A DNA stretch of 64,000 nucleotides from Agapetus fuscipes (GCA_951799405.1 OX637363.1:620001-684000); one strand, 5' to 3'; shown: positions 41,064-52,382, numbered from the stretch's first letter. Translations and numbers: made by a program. The notes: generated by a model from the sequence alone, not told the origin.

Positions 41064-41735
41064 GTAATCTAATCTAAGTTGCAAAGACGTATAACATTGA
41101 GGATTCACATTAGATCGACGGTTAAAAGGCATTGGGGCCTAAGCGACATAAAGTAAACAGTTCAACAGAGCTGTTTAAAGTTTGACATTGCAGAAAAATG
41201 GCGTAACTTTTGAATTTTTTTATCATATCGTTAAAATCAAAACGCTAAAATTAAAAAAATGAAGGCATTTATTGGCTTTCCTATTAATTTGATTTTATGA
41301 TGTTTACGATTTTTTTATGTCACAAGCGCCTTTAGGACAAAAGAGGTCAAGTTCTTGTCGGTTACACCAAAACCATACTTTGACAACGCAGTTGTTTGCT
41401 TGGCAATAAACAACAAAAATATCATCGTAGAGCTATGGGAGTTAGCGCATTAGAAAGAGCGGAAAATTTTCAGTAGGATAGCATTCATAACTCATTTTTG
41501 ACCAAAACGTTGCTTATTTTTAACCATCGATATGCATTTTCACAAGCAGACACGTATGAGTTCGCACTTAAACATGCCACATGTGGACTTGCAATATAAA
41601 ACCCAAATCTCAAATGAACACACACCCTGCAACTCTTGCCGACCTTCCCTGAAACAGGGGTGACGTTGGCAAAGTGAACCATTTTCTACAGCATGAATGG
41701 TCAGCCGCATACCAACCTATAAGTAAAGGAGTAAA
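41064..41735 (-). repeat. LINE-A 3' end (a) split by a TA-site MITE
   Basis: 41064-41112 and 41531-41735 join into one copy (GGATTCACATTA / TATGCATTTTCACAAGCAG). Confidence 0.85.
41113..41530. mobile_element. Complete 418-bp MITE, TA target duplication
   Basis: GATCGACGGTTAAAA at the left and TTTTAACCATCGA at the right, TA on both sides. Same family as 700-1447. No coding capacity. TA duplication fits Tc1/mariner-type mobilisation. Confidence 0.8.
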
Positions 41736-41799
41736 GTCTCTTCAGCCTGTCTGGAAGAAGGCTGCAAAAATTCCTTTAATTAAAAGCTATTATGAGGCT

Positions 41800-41935
41800 G
41801 AATTCCTTGACTTATAGGTTGGTATGCGGCTGACCACCCAAACTGTACAAAATAGTTAATGTTAATAATGTCATCCCTGTTTCAGGAATGGTAGACAAAA
41901 GTTCGAATTTATTCGAATTTTACCCCAGACCAAGC
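41800..41935 (+). repeat. LINE-A UTR fragment
   Basis: ATTCCTTGACTTATAGGTTG, CATCCCTGTTTCAGG, then divergence. Confidence 0.75.
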
Positions 41936-41999
41936 TACATACGAAAAAAATCGAACTGTCATAGGACACTTCCTATCTTGTCCCTAGTATAATTTCCTA

Positions 42000-43124
42000 T
42001 TTTTTTATTACTGTCTTTTTCTTAATACAAGTCTGAAGTTATTTTTCTTTTTTTTTTTAGATTAAACAACAGACGCAGTTGAAGATAGAAAATATAAAGG
42101 CGGGAAATTGAATAACAAGAATATGATGTGAGATTTAAAAATAAAAGTAAATCAATTAGTTTAATAAACATTTTAAATTTAATTTAAGATTTTCATTAAA
42201 TAAATTTATCATAATGCACGCCTGAGGGACAAAATAAGAAATATTTATTTGATTAAATATATTCATAGATTTAAATAATTTTAATCTTAATAACACCATA
42301 AAATCGCCTTCATTGTAAAAGAATAAATTTATTTAAATATAAACAAAAATGTACATACAAATCCACAAAAGTTAAATAAAAAATTCATTGAAGTGTATGT
42401 TTTAATTTGTGGATTTGCGATTTTATTTTTTACATTTTGGGACAAATTAAAATTTGTGAATATTCTAGATTTATGTGAACATCTTCAAAATGAAATTGAA
42501 TTGTGAATATTTAGAAAAACTACACAGAACAATGACATACATAAACGTAAAGCACCTGAAACGCCTGGTTGAATATTAAGTGAATTTTTAAAATAATCAA
42601 TTCTGAAATAAATAAAATGTAAAAAGTAAAATAAATAAATTCAGACAAACTTTTATTTTTTCCCGACTGTCCACACTGATTTTTTTCAACCCCGACTAAA
42701 TATTTTAAACAGTTTAACAATTCCCTAAGAGATTTTTTTTGTTAAGTAAATAAATAATCAGTTCTCAAAATTTAACTTTATAAATTTGTGAAAACTTTGA
42801 CCCTTATCACATTTAAAATCATTTTAAATTATTTCTAATAGCGTTTATTTGTGATGAATAAATAATTAAAATTCAGAGCATATAATTACTTCAATCAATT
42901 ATGTATATATACGCATTTAAAAAAAACATGCTTTCCAATTTGAATACTTCAAAATGATTTGTATTTTTTTTTTTTAAATTGACGTAACATTAAATTCAAT
43001 TCGTTAAATAAATTTACAATGTTAAAATATAAAATAAGAAGGATTTAAAAACACAAAATCGTTTGTGTTTTTCGAATTGCCGTTTCGATAGACTGTGAAG
43101 TAGGTACCTTATTTAAAAATAACG
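42000..43124. other. Low-repeat AT-rich block upstream of the secreted-protein exon
   Basis: About 1.1 kb with no LINE-A, SINE or MITE sequence that I recognise, long A/T runs and no ORF of note. It is the longest such stretch in the window. Its position directly before the exon at 43125 suggests a promoter or 5' flank, but no TATA box or initiator stands out. Confidence 0.4.
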
Positions 43125-43396
43125 ATGAATAAAACGGGACCGTACTCGGGTGTGCTTTTGCGAATTTTTTTATTTTTAATTATTGTGCCGTGGGTTTACC
43201 AAGAGCCACTAGGACAAGGGAGGAAGCTGACGGTCTACCTGGGACTTGCTCTTCCATCTGGTCAGCAAGGCATCATGAATGACTTCAACAAGACCATGGT
43301 CAATCTGACATCAGCTTTTGCGGCCGGAGAGTATGGACCAAACTTCAGGAGACTGACGCTTCTGCCGTTTTTCATCAAGTTTCCAGAGAATGAAAA
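43125..43396 (+). CDS. Probable first exon of an unrecognised secreted or membrane protein
   Basis: The exon starts at ATG with an adenine at -3 and runs open for about 90 codons to a strong donor (AAA|GTAAGTG, GT at 43397). Residues about 10-23 (VLLRIFLFLIIVPWV) form a signal peptide or signal anchor. The rest is a globular-looking region with predicted N-glycosylation sequons (NKT, NLT) and a PGQ-like linker. No domain is recognised. No following exon could be found; the intron is entered by an S2 SINE 180 bp downstream, so the gene may continue at long distance or beyond the window. Codon content and low repeat density upstream support a real exon. Confidence 0.55.
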
Positions 43397-43576
43397 GTAA
43401 GTGATTTGTATAACCCTTATTCACGTACGTTTTTCAATGATTGCTTGATAAAATAACACCGTTTTTGTCTGTGTCACACCCCAAGGACAAAAAAAAACTA
43501 CATGCTTCTCCATCGTCTTCCAACCAATACCAAGCATCTTTCAGGCACGTGCATTACACCTTAAAATGTAATAAAA

Positions 43577-43899
43577 TAACGCAACTAAGCTACACATATA
43601 GTGTTACTTCTTGCCGCGTTATCCCCGAAGGGTTTCGCATGTGGCGAGTGGAACCTATTTATTTTTACAGGCTAGGCGGCGGGCCTTATATCACTTCAGT
43701 TGAAGTGAGGGTTTCCCAGCTCCCGAGGTGGCTGGTACTCATTTCTTGTGAAGGCTGAGTAAGCCTTGCTGGTGTTTTAATTTAGCGTTTGAAATAAACA
43801 CCGAAACGGGAAATCAATTCTGACACCCTCGGTGGGATTCAAACCCGAGCTCACGGCATGGAATGCAATCACTCTACCAACTGAGCTATCGACCGGACT
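43577..43899 (-). mobile_element. S2 SINE, full length, in the putative first intron
   Basis: AACGCAACTAAGCTACACAT to the tRNA-like head at 43825-43897 (GGTCGATAGCTCAGTTGG, one change in the B box). Confidence 0.85.
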
Positions 43900-44085
43900 G
43901 ATCTCACGCATCATTATGATCACGTTCAATAATAATAATCTACGACCTAAGTTACAGAGTATTTATATTTTTCGTATTTATTTACTTATTTACATCACTA
44001 GTTTTTTTTTTTATACAAAAATATTTGATGGTTAAAAAATAAAAATTACTCGTTGAAATTTGAATATAATATTTAAGATTTATAT

Positions 44086-44290
44086 AACAAGAAGGCACGT
44101 ATAAATCCGCGCTTACACATGTCGCATGTGACCTTACTAACATTAAACCCAATTTCAAATGACCAAAATACCCTCTTTTCTCTAAAACTCTTTTCGACCT
44201 TCCCTGAAACAGGGGCTACATTCACTAAGTGAATTATTTTTTACAGTATGGATGTTCAACCATTACCAACCTATCAGTCAAGGAACACAA
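44086..44290 (-). repeat. LINE-A UTR, decayed
   Basis: AAGGCACGTATAAATCCGCG, CCTGAAACAGGGG and CAACCTATCAGTCAAGGAAC. Confidence 0.75.
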
Positions 44291-44365
44291 ATTATTAATT
44301 ACGTTTAACTATATAAAACATACAATCACCAAGTAAAATAATAAAATGAAATGTAGAAATAACAG

Positions 44366-45472
44366 GTCGGGGAAAAAGTTTCTTCGAATTTTATATGAAA
44401 ATTGGTTTAGGCGACTAGAGCGAGGTGCATCTTGGACATCCAAATTTACGGATTGAAAACGCTCAAACCAACTTTGTGCTACTTTTACTGACTGATAACG
44501 CCAAGTTTGACTTTATCATGTGATGCGTGGGGAGGATTTTTGAACCGCGCTGGTTCTCCATAAACCGCGTTCGAGCGAACTGCCCAGGAAATCTGCCCAG
44601 GCAGCTAACCAAGGAGCAAGGGAATAGGAATCACGGAATTTATTCAGGACTCACCTTGATCTCCAATGAATGGCTTCTTCGCGGAGCACTGGTCGCGTTT
44701 GTGTGTTTCTCCTTCGTTCGCGCGCGATGTGAGTAGGTACTGTAGACAAGTCTGTCCACTGCCGCGTTCGCACAAGTGCTGAAGCTGGAGATCGGTGTTT
44801 AGGTAAATTAGGAGTGGTCAGCTTATAGGCTAAAGGACAAAGGATTTCATGGCCAGCCACCTATAAACAAATCAACCTAACAATCCGCCCAAACACTGAC
44901 ACTGCATTAGGTCCATAAACGTCACAATTTTTTTTCGCGGCTTGCATTGCATTTTTTCCGTTTTACTTATATTTTTTAAAATAAAAGTCAGAAAAGTCAC
45001 TCATTTTGACAGAAAGAAAAGCAAATGAAAAATATCGGGAAACAATTTTTTCCCAATTTGATTCTTTTTTTGAAATGTCCCCTTGTTCTATATCTATAAT
45101 CTAATCTATAATCTAAGTTGCAATAATATTTCATTTAAAGCTCTCGAATGCATGCCCACAAACAAACAAGTGTAGTTCGCGCTTACAAATGCTGAATGTG
45201 TACTTACAAATAAAATCCAAACCTCAAATGAACATAAGCGCTACAACTTTTGCCGACCTTCCCTAACACAGGGGTGACATTGGCAAAGTGAACCATTTTT
45301 TACAGTATGGGTGGTCAGCCTCATACCAACCTATAAGTCAAGGAATATACCTATAAGTCAAGGGTTGTTAATGTGATAAAAACCAGCTAGATACAAATTG
45401 TACAGACAAAGATATTTTGTTACAAGTATATACATACTATGTGCGAAAAGACTTTTTCCCCGACCTAATACG
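44366..45472 (-). mobile_element. Mariner-like remnant
   Basis: AGGTCGGGGAAAAAGT at the left and its inverse ACTTTTTCCCCGACCT at the right are mariner-type termini. Minus-strand codons at about 44500-44410 read AQSWFERFQSVNLDVQDAPRSSR, the mariner HTH-linker motif (WFxRFxSGNxDVxDAPRSGR) with decay. The catalytic domain is absent and a b-type LINE-A (45095-45370) is nested. Confidence 0.75.
45095..45370 (-). repeat. LINE-A 3' end, subfamily b
   Basis: (TATAATC) tail, GCTGAATGTGTACTTACAAA, and ACCTATAAGTCAAGGAATA with a repeated last segment. 45475-46025 shows nothing I recognise. Confidence 0.85.
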
Positions 45473-46027
45473 TGTACAAAATGATATTAGATAATTTCAA
45501 AGGCTTGTAATAACCAAAGGATTGTATTTAATTTAAATAAACAAATTTAACTCAATACATAAGACTCTATTTTTCCTGCAAAGTTAATTTTTCGTAACTG
45601 TATGAAGAACGGCTCGAAATAAGCAAGTTGACATTTTTTTCATTCCGCTAAATTTGACGGGGAAAATAAGAAAGAGGGCGTAATGAAGGCTCTTAAAACG
45701 AGAAGGCGAAAGAAACACTCGGCCGCCCCGTTTCAATTATTGTGAGATGTTTTATTTATAAAATCATTACAAAGCCATTTTACATTCAAGACGGCGCGCC
45801 ACGAATGCGGCCCTGATTTATTCAAAGCGATTATAGAACGAAATAATAATAATAATAAAAAACAGTAACATTTCGTTTCCTTTCTTTTCCTTTTTTTCTT
45901 CAAGTGTGGTATCTGCTAAATGAAGTGAATAAATTTGTTGGACGCTACTCAAGTATTTCCTTTTCAATGGGCTGATAAAAAAAAGTGATGGAATACATGG
46001 TGGATTGGCCGAATATTAAATATTATT

Positions 46028-46490
46028 TACGCAACTAAGCTACACATATAGTGTAACTTCTTGCCTGCGTTATCCCCGAAGGGGTCGCATGTGGTGATTC
46101 GGGACCTATTTATTTTTATAGGTAAGGGGGCCGACCTCACACCAACCACTTTCAGTTGAAGTGGGGGTTTCCCAGCTCCCGGGGGCGCTGGTTCTTATTT
46201 CTTGTGAAGTCTGAGTAAACCTTGAGATCGAACCCTTGCTCTCGGCATGGAATGCAAGCATCCTACCAATTGAGCCATCGATCTTTTTACGAGCTTGGTC
46301 GTCGTCAGTTGCTGTAAGGCTGAATGGACCTTTGGTGACCGGTCTTTGGTAAAAGTTTATGAATTTTGCAACCCAGCGAAGAGCAAATTTGAAAATATAA
46401 ATGGTATTTTTTCGTGCTCCGCCGGGATTCGAACCCACAACCTTCCATTCAGAGTACGAATTGTAACCACTGAACTACGGACCGGTCATA
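46028..46490 (-). mobile_element. S1-S2 dimeric SINE
   Basis: S2 part 46028-46285, the junction reading (reverse) CTCGTAAAAAGATCGATGGC, S1 part to the head at 46414-46488 (CGGTCCGTAGTTCAGTGG). Confidence 0.85.
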
Positions 46491-46521
46491 GAAACTTAAA
46501 AAAAAAACAGATGTGTGTAGA

Positions 46522-46965
46522 ATAATAATAATGCAATTCACCAACCTATTTTGCCTGGCCAGAAACGAATATTGCGATGAATGGTTAATCAATAATAACC
46601 TGATGACATATTATATTGAACAAGGGTCAAAGTAATTGTTCATAGGACACGGCGCAGGCGGGGTTGTAAACCTGCGATTTTTTCAATAACGCAAATTCGA
46701 CCTTATCCATACATCCATCTACAATCTTTTATTTATATCGCAAAGATAAATGAACATGTAAGATTCATAATTATTGCTTGCCCACTAACAGACACGTGTA
46801 AGTTCGCGCTTACACATTTTATTTTACGTAAAGACTGAGCTTGCCGGTATTTATTTTGGGTTTGAAATAGACGCGGGAAATTATTTCTCACACCCTCGGT
46901 GGGGATCGAACCATTGCTCTCGGCATGGAATGCAAAACTCCACCAACTGAGCTATCGACCGGAAT
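46522..46965 (-). mobile_element. S3 fragment, LINE-A scrap and S2 head
   Basis: S3 46522-46675 (AATGCAATTCACCAACCTAT). LINE-A UTR 46712-46825. S2 head and first body part 46830-46965, followed by TTTACGAGCTTGGTCG, an S1 trace at the same junction as the dimers. 46966-47205 is unassigned. Confidence 0.65.
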
Positions 46966-47209
46966 ATTTACGAGCTTGGTCGGATGTGCAATACCAGTTA
47001 CAAGTATCTAATACCGAATACCGGTACTGAATAAATTCGTATCACCTAAATTCCGGATGTGTATTGCACGACTCTAGTAATAAAGATCAAAGAGTGGAAA
47101 ATAATTGGCAAAATTGGAAAGAATTACTGTTTTCAGATTTTTATGAATTTGAGTCGAATTAAAAAATCAAAAAGAGCATTTTAAATCATCATCATCATCA
47201 TCAACCTAT

Positions 47210-47885
47210 AATCTATAATCTATAATCTAAGTTGCAAAGATATATTCATTTAAAGCTCTCAGATGTATGCCCACAAACCAACAAGTGTAGTTCGCGCTTA
47301 CAAATGCTGAATGTGTACTTACAAATAAAATCCAAACCTCAAATGAACATAAGCCCCACAACTTTTGCCGAACTTCCCTGAAACAGGGGTGACATTGGCA
47401 AAGTGAACCATTTTTTACAGTATGGGTGGTCAGCCTCATACCAACCTATAAGTCAAGGAATATGAATAATAAATTACATTTAAATATAAAAAAGAACAAA
47501 ACCTTACAAAGAAATCTATACAAAAAAAAGTCAAAAATTTCCTATGCAAAAAATGTAGCAAATGAATACACCAACATTAGAAATCAACATTGCAGATTAG
47601 CCGCCACTTCTTCCTGTCCTTGCATACTACTTTCATTTCATCCAGAGTCATAACCTTTTTCATACAAGTCCTCCTTTTATTATGACTCTGGATATCCCAT
47701 TCATTCGCTATTTCAGAGATTTGATCCTTCCATACTTTTCTCGGTCTTCCTCTACCACGACATCCATCTATTCTAGCAACATATACTTTCTTCGTCAATC
47801 TTTCATCACTCATTCTCTCCAAGTGCCCGAACCATCTTAACATACTTCTTTTAATTTTCACTTTCACACTTTCATTAAAAAACAA
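47210..47885 (-). pseudogene. LINE-A 3' end with the longest continuous ORF-UTR junction (b)
   Basis: Tail and UTR 47210-47576; ORF 47885-47577 open for 102 codons: KVKIKRSMLRWFGHLERMSDERLTKKVY... GCRGRGRPRKVWKDQISEIANEWDI... CKDRKKWRLICNVDF. It ties the abundant UTR repeat to its coding element. Confidence 0.88.
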
Positions 47886-47956
47886 CCCATTAGAAAAAAT
47901 ACTTATTTGTTTTTATATGCCAACGTGTGTTTGGCTTTTCACATTAGGTATCTATC

Positions 47957-48605
47957 TTATAATAATATTAGTATGATTTATTTGGTGAGCACTGTTTTTA
48001 TGTGTATCACACCTCAAGAGCCCTCTGCGAGCTTGGTCGTCGCTGTAGAGAGCCCCAATTCTCAAACAAGACCCAGTTGCTGTAAGGCTGGATCGACCTT
48101 TAGTGACCGGTCATTGGTAAAGGTGTATGATTTTTTCTTTCAATTCATTCATACTCATCACCTCTTTCATACTTTTCCTTCTTTTACATTCGCCTTGTAT
48201 ATCCTATCCTTTCACAATTTCACCAATCTGATCCTGTCGTACTTTTATCAGTTCTTCCTTTATTATTTTCCGTTTTACATTTCCTCTGTATATACACGAA
48301 GATTTGTCCGGTCGATAGCTCAGTTGATAGAGTGCTTGCATTCCATGCCGCGAGCTCGGGTTCGAATCCCACCAAGGGTGTCCGTAATGATCACGTTTCG
48401 GTGTTTATTTCAAACCCGTATTAAAATACCGGCAAGGCTTACTCAGCCGTCACAAGAAATGAGTACCAGCCCCCTTGAGAGCTCGGAAATCAACTGAAGT
48501 GGTTGGGGTAAGGCCGGCCCCCTTGCCTGTAAAAATAAATAGGAAAACCTTTAGGGATAACGTGACGATAAATTACACTATATGTGTAGCTTAGTTGCCT
48601 TTTTT
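47957..48605. mobile_element. S1 fragment (-), LINE-A' scrap (-), full S2 (+)
   Basis: S1 47957-48133. LINE-A' ORF end 48135-48295 (decayed RGRPR region). S2 48307-48605 with A box ATAGCTCAGTTGATAGAG and B box GGTTCGAATCCC. Confidence 0.8.
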
Positions 48606-48682
48606 TGTGCGTTGTAATTATTAAAACAAAAACAATAAAAAATCACTAATGAATAAATTACTTTTAAGTTTTATGGAGAAGA

Positions 48683-48895
48683 ATGAATTGTGTTGCGAGA
48701 TTGCAAAATTCTAAGGAGATTTTTTTTAAAGAAAATTGCCAAGGATCTCTTTTCTGCGTAGTCGACACAAAAAAGTTAATCAAAGGTGGACAAAAAGTTG
48801 CAAATAAAAAAGCGACGTCGGACATTGAGAGATCAATGTCCTATCTCAAAATACAGACGGTCAATGCTCGCTCGGAAAGTTGGAAAGTAAATTAA
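48683..48895 (+). CDS. Small ORF of unknown nature
   Basis: A 70-codon frame (MNCVARLQNSKEIFF...) that is lysine-rich and soluble-looking, in sequence that matches no repeat in this window. There is no signal peptide or known motif. It could be an internal or last exon of an unseen gene, or chance. Confidence 0.15.
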   Translation: MNCVARLQNSKEIFFKENCQGSLFCVVDTKKLIKGGQKVANKKATSDIERSMSYLKIQTVNARSESWKVN

Positions 48896-48979
48896 TGACC
48901 TAAGTTATTTATTGTATTGGAAAAATCTTTCTGTCAATTGTGCTGGAGAGAAAAAACTGTTTTATTGCAAAGATATCAT

Positions 48980-49215
48980 TTTGACTTATAGGTTGGTATT
49001 AAGGTTACCATCCATATAGTAATATTTTATCACCCTATTTCAGCAGTGTGCGGCAAGAGTTGCAGTTTTTATGTTAATTTTTCGAAATATACAAACCTTT
49101 TTTACAAACTTCTTCCTATTTCTACTTTGACACTTTTATCTTACGAAATCATTCCTCACCCTATTTCAGGATTGTGAGGCAAGAGTTGCAGGTTTTATGT
49201 TCATTTCTCTAAATA
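48980..49215 (+). repeat. Decayed LINE-A UTR scraps
   Basis: GACTTATAGGTTGGTATT and two copies of a CACCCTATTTCAG...GGCAAGAGTTGCAG segment. Confidence 0.55.
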
Positions 49216-49229
49216 CGTAAACCTTTTTT

Positions 49230-49640
49230 TATAATCTAATCTAAGTTGCAAAATATATGTAATATTAAAGATTCGCATTATATGCACTTTCACAAACAGA
49301 ATTGCACAAGTTCGCGCTTAAACATGCCGCATGTGATCCTACAATATAAAAACTCGAATCTCACATGGACATACACCCTGCAACTCTTACCGATCTTCCC
49401 TGAAAACAGGGATGATATTGGCAAATTGAACCATTTTCTACAGCATGGGTGATCAGCCGCATACCAACCTATAAGTCAAGGAACATACACAACAAATTAC
49501 ATTGTTAAAATCAACAAATTATAACATGTATGTACATCAAAAACTAACAGAAAACAAATTCTTATTTAAAAAACCCTAGCCGCCAACATCACAGATCAAC
49601 CGCCATTTCTTTCAGTCCTTTCTGTTTCTTTCTTTCCTAA
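49230..49640 (-). repeat. LINE-A 3' end (a) with ORF end
   Basis: AATCTAATCTAAGTTGC tail side and CCTAGCCGCCAACATCACAG stop region. 49641-50100 has no recognised repeat; an 83-codon minus frame there (50030-49779) has no known relatives. Confidence 0.85.
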
Positions 49641-50103
49641 ATTAAAATATGGAAGCTACATCAAACAACAACACGTAGTAGGTATATAACATGAACATCG
49701 TAAAAATAACAATGTTAGACGTACACTGATAATATAGTATGAAGAAAAGCATTCAGTACTTGTGCGCAGAACTTCGTTTCAACTCAGCTTAACATTAGTG
49801 TTAAAAATCCTACAAAATGCATTGAAAGTAAAATGCTCACTAGAGGCGCATCTTTGATAACCATATTGTTTTTGATAGACACCGTGATTGGGTTTTATTG
49901 TGTAGTTTTTATACTTCGCGTACAGACTGTCTGAAGCTTTTGTATGACTGTATGGGAGGTCATTACTTTGCACCAAGAGGTTCGCGTCCAGGCTAAAGCA
50001 ATTAGTGAAAATTGCCTTTTCTTCTTTCATCCAAAATGAAGAGAAAAAAAACGCAAGTATAGTTAGCTCCTACCTGCTTCCTTGAAAAATTATATAGACG
50101 GAC

Positions 50104-50146
50104 CGCCCTGACGAAGGATCGTGATATCGATCCGAAACGTTGGCTA
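50104..50146 (+). ncRNA. Hammerhead ribozyme-like motif
   Basis: GCC|CTGACGA, helix II GGATCG/CGATCC (6 bp, loop TGATAT), GAAACGTT|GGC. Helix I GCC/GGC. One of the best-formed motifs; cleavage triplet GUU. Confidence 0.7.
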
Positions 50147-50204
50147 GAAAATAGCATATAAACGGATTATTCCCGAAAATCCTTTAACATATATATATTT
50201 ATAT

Positions 50205-50962
50205 ATTCCTTGACTGATAAGTTGGTATGCGGCTGACCACCCATACTGTAAAAAATGGTTCACTTTGCCAATGTCATCCCTGCTTCAGGGAAGGTCGGCA
50301 AGAGTTGCAGGGCTTATGTTCATTTGAGATTGAGTTTTTATATTGTAGGTCCACATGCGGCATGTGTAAGCGGGAAATTATGCGTGTCTGCTTGTGGGAA
50401 TGCATTTAATATGAATCTCAAATGATACATATCTTTGCGGCTTAGATTTAGATTTAGATTTAGACTTATAGGTTGGTATGCGGCTGACCACACATGCTGT
50501 AAAAAATGGTTCACTTTACCAATGCCACCCCTGTTTCAGGGAAGGTCGGCAGGAGTTGCAGGGTGTATGTTCATTTGAGATTTGGTTTTTATGTTGTAGG
50601 TACACATGCGGCATGCGCAAGCGCGAATTTGTACGTGTCTGCTTGTGAAAAGTAATGTGAATCTCCAATGTTACATATCGCTGCCCTAGTTCAATACTCA
50701 GACATCTTACACAAAGCTAGTTTCGAGAAAATCGAAAAAGAAGGTTTGTAATCGCTATGATAATTACAGTTAACTTTGTTTTAAAGTCACTTAACGCAAC
50801 AATGTGTAGCTTAGTTGCATTAAGTGACTTTAAAACAAAGTTAACTGTAATTATCATAGCGATTACAAACCTTCTTTTTCGATTTTCTCGAAACTAGCTT
50901 TGTGTAAGATGTCTGAGTATTGAACTAGGGCAGCGATATCTTTGCAACTTAGATTGATTAGA
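50205..50962 (+). repeat. Two LINE-A ends (c 50205-50462; a 50463-50962), the second split by a palindrome
   Basis: c copy: TTCCTTGACTGATAAGTTGG to (TTAGAT)n. a copy resumes after the palindrome with TCTTTGCAACTTAGATTGAT. Confidence 0.85.
50678..50936. mobile_element. 259-bp palindromic MITE, 117-bp perfect arms, TA site
   Basis: Left arm 50678-50794 (TCGCTGCCCTAG...), right arm 50820-50936, identical in reverse complement as far as I can read. The 25-bp spacer contains TGTGTAGCTTAGTTGC, the S2 3' terminus. TA flanks the element inside ACATATCTTTGC of LINE-A. Confidence 0.9.
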
Positions 50963-51372
50963 TAAAAAGGAATTGTCGATCGTTGGTAACGGCATCAATC
51001 GAGAGTGGATCAACTGTTTTGGCAGTTTTCCGATCCCGAATAAAGTTTGTAATCTAGAAAAGGTGATGGCATAAAAAAAGATTTGTAAAATAATGTTCAA
51101 ATATATTAAAATTTGTGAAAAAGCTGAACGTTGTTTTTGCATGGGAATTGATTTTATTTGTATTAGGTACTTCATCTTACTGACAGATTTTTTTCTACAT
51201 TAAAATTTCATGAAAATGTATTCAGTTTGATGTATTCTGATAGCTTACATGAAATATAATTAATGAAGAGGTACATAGGTAAAATAAATTTCAAAATGGT
51301 ACAAGAGGTTACTATAATTTTAATGATTTATTCTTGCACCCATCTAACGACACTGTACATACTTCGACAACA

Positions 51373-52001
51373 GGCTGGAAATCTCATCACTACGGTAATT
51401 CTTACCTACCGAATATCGATAATATTTGTATGAAGACCTGTCAATCCAAGATGGCCGCAAGTGTACAGCTGATTGTCTTCATACAAATATTTACGATATC
51501 CGGTCCGTAGTTCAGTGGTAACACTACGGACTCCCGGCGGAGCACAAAAAATATACCATTTATTTTTTCAAATTTGCTCTTCGCTGGGTTGAAAATTTCA
51601 TAAAACCTTTACCAATGACCGGTCACCAAAGGTCTATCCAGCCTTACAGCAACTGGGTCTTGTTTGAGAATTGGCGCTTTGTAGCGACGACGACCAAGCT
51701 CGTAAAAAGGTCGATAGCTCAATTGGTAGAATGCTTGCATTCCATTACAAGGGTTCGATCTCAAGGTTTACTCAGCGTTCACAAAAAATGAGAACCAGCC
51801 TCCCCGGGAGCTGGGAAACCCCCACTTCAACTGAAAGTGGTTGGTGTGAGGCCGCCACCTTACCAGTAAAAATAAATAGGTCCCGAATCGCCTTACACGA
51901 CCCCTTCGGGGATAACGCAGGCAAGAAGTTACACTTTTTGTGTAGCTTAGTTGTGTTTTTTGCGGTAGGTGCGAATTACCGTGGTGATGAGACTTCCAGC
52001 C
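51373..52001. mobile_element. CWG-site MITE split by an S1-S2 dimer
   Basis: GGCTGGAAATCTCATCACTA at the left and GTGATGAGACTTCCAGCC at the right. CA(G) and CAG flanks. 50970-51370 is unassigned. Confidence 0.85.
51501..51962 (+). mobile_element. S1-S2 dimeric SINE
   Basis: S1 head with a deletion between ACACTACGGACTC and CCGGCGGAGCAC (B box lost), body, junction CTCGTAAAAAGGTCGATAGC, then S2 to TGTGTAGCTTAGTTGTG. Confidence 0.88.
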
Positions 52002-52065
52002 CAGATCCCTGAAAGCAATCCTCCAGTGCAAGCCGCCGGCGCCGTTTACATCCCGTCAGGACTAA

Positions 52066-52120
52066 ATATGTTGGTGAATTGCGTTCCTCTTGACGGATTT
52101 ATTTGAAAAGAAAAGCTGAG
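52066..52120 (+). mobile_element. S3 3' scrap
   Basis: ATGTTGGTGAATTGCGTTCC and TTATTTGAAAAGAAAAG. Confidence 0.5.
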
Positions 52121-52382
52121 AATGACGGGCCGAGTAAACATGTAATATTTCTAACGTTAACGACGACATTAAAATTGAGTCGTCAATAAAGTTTAAGGGT
52201 GGCGTTGAACGACGTCGTAAAAACGTTAATTCTCCCTCCACGGTTGACTCAATTATAAACATGGCCACTCTTGAGAGATGCGCCTTTTGTCGGCTCACCG
52301 CTAATAGCTCAATTTGTGCGAAATTGCAAATACTTCTTCTTTATCTTTGTCCATTTTCTCAGTCTACATCTTTACCAGTATG

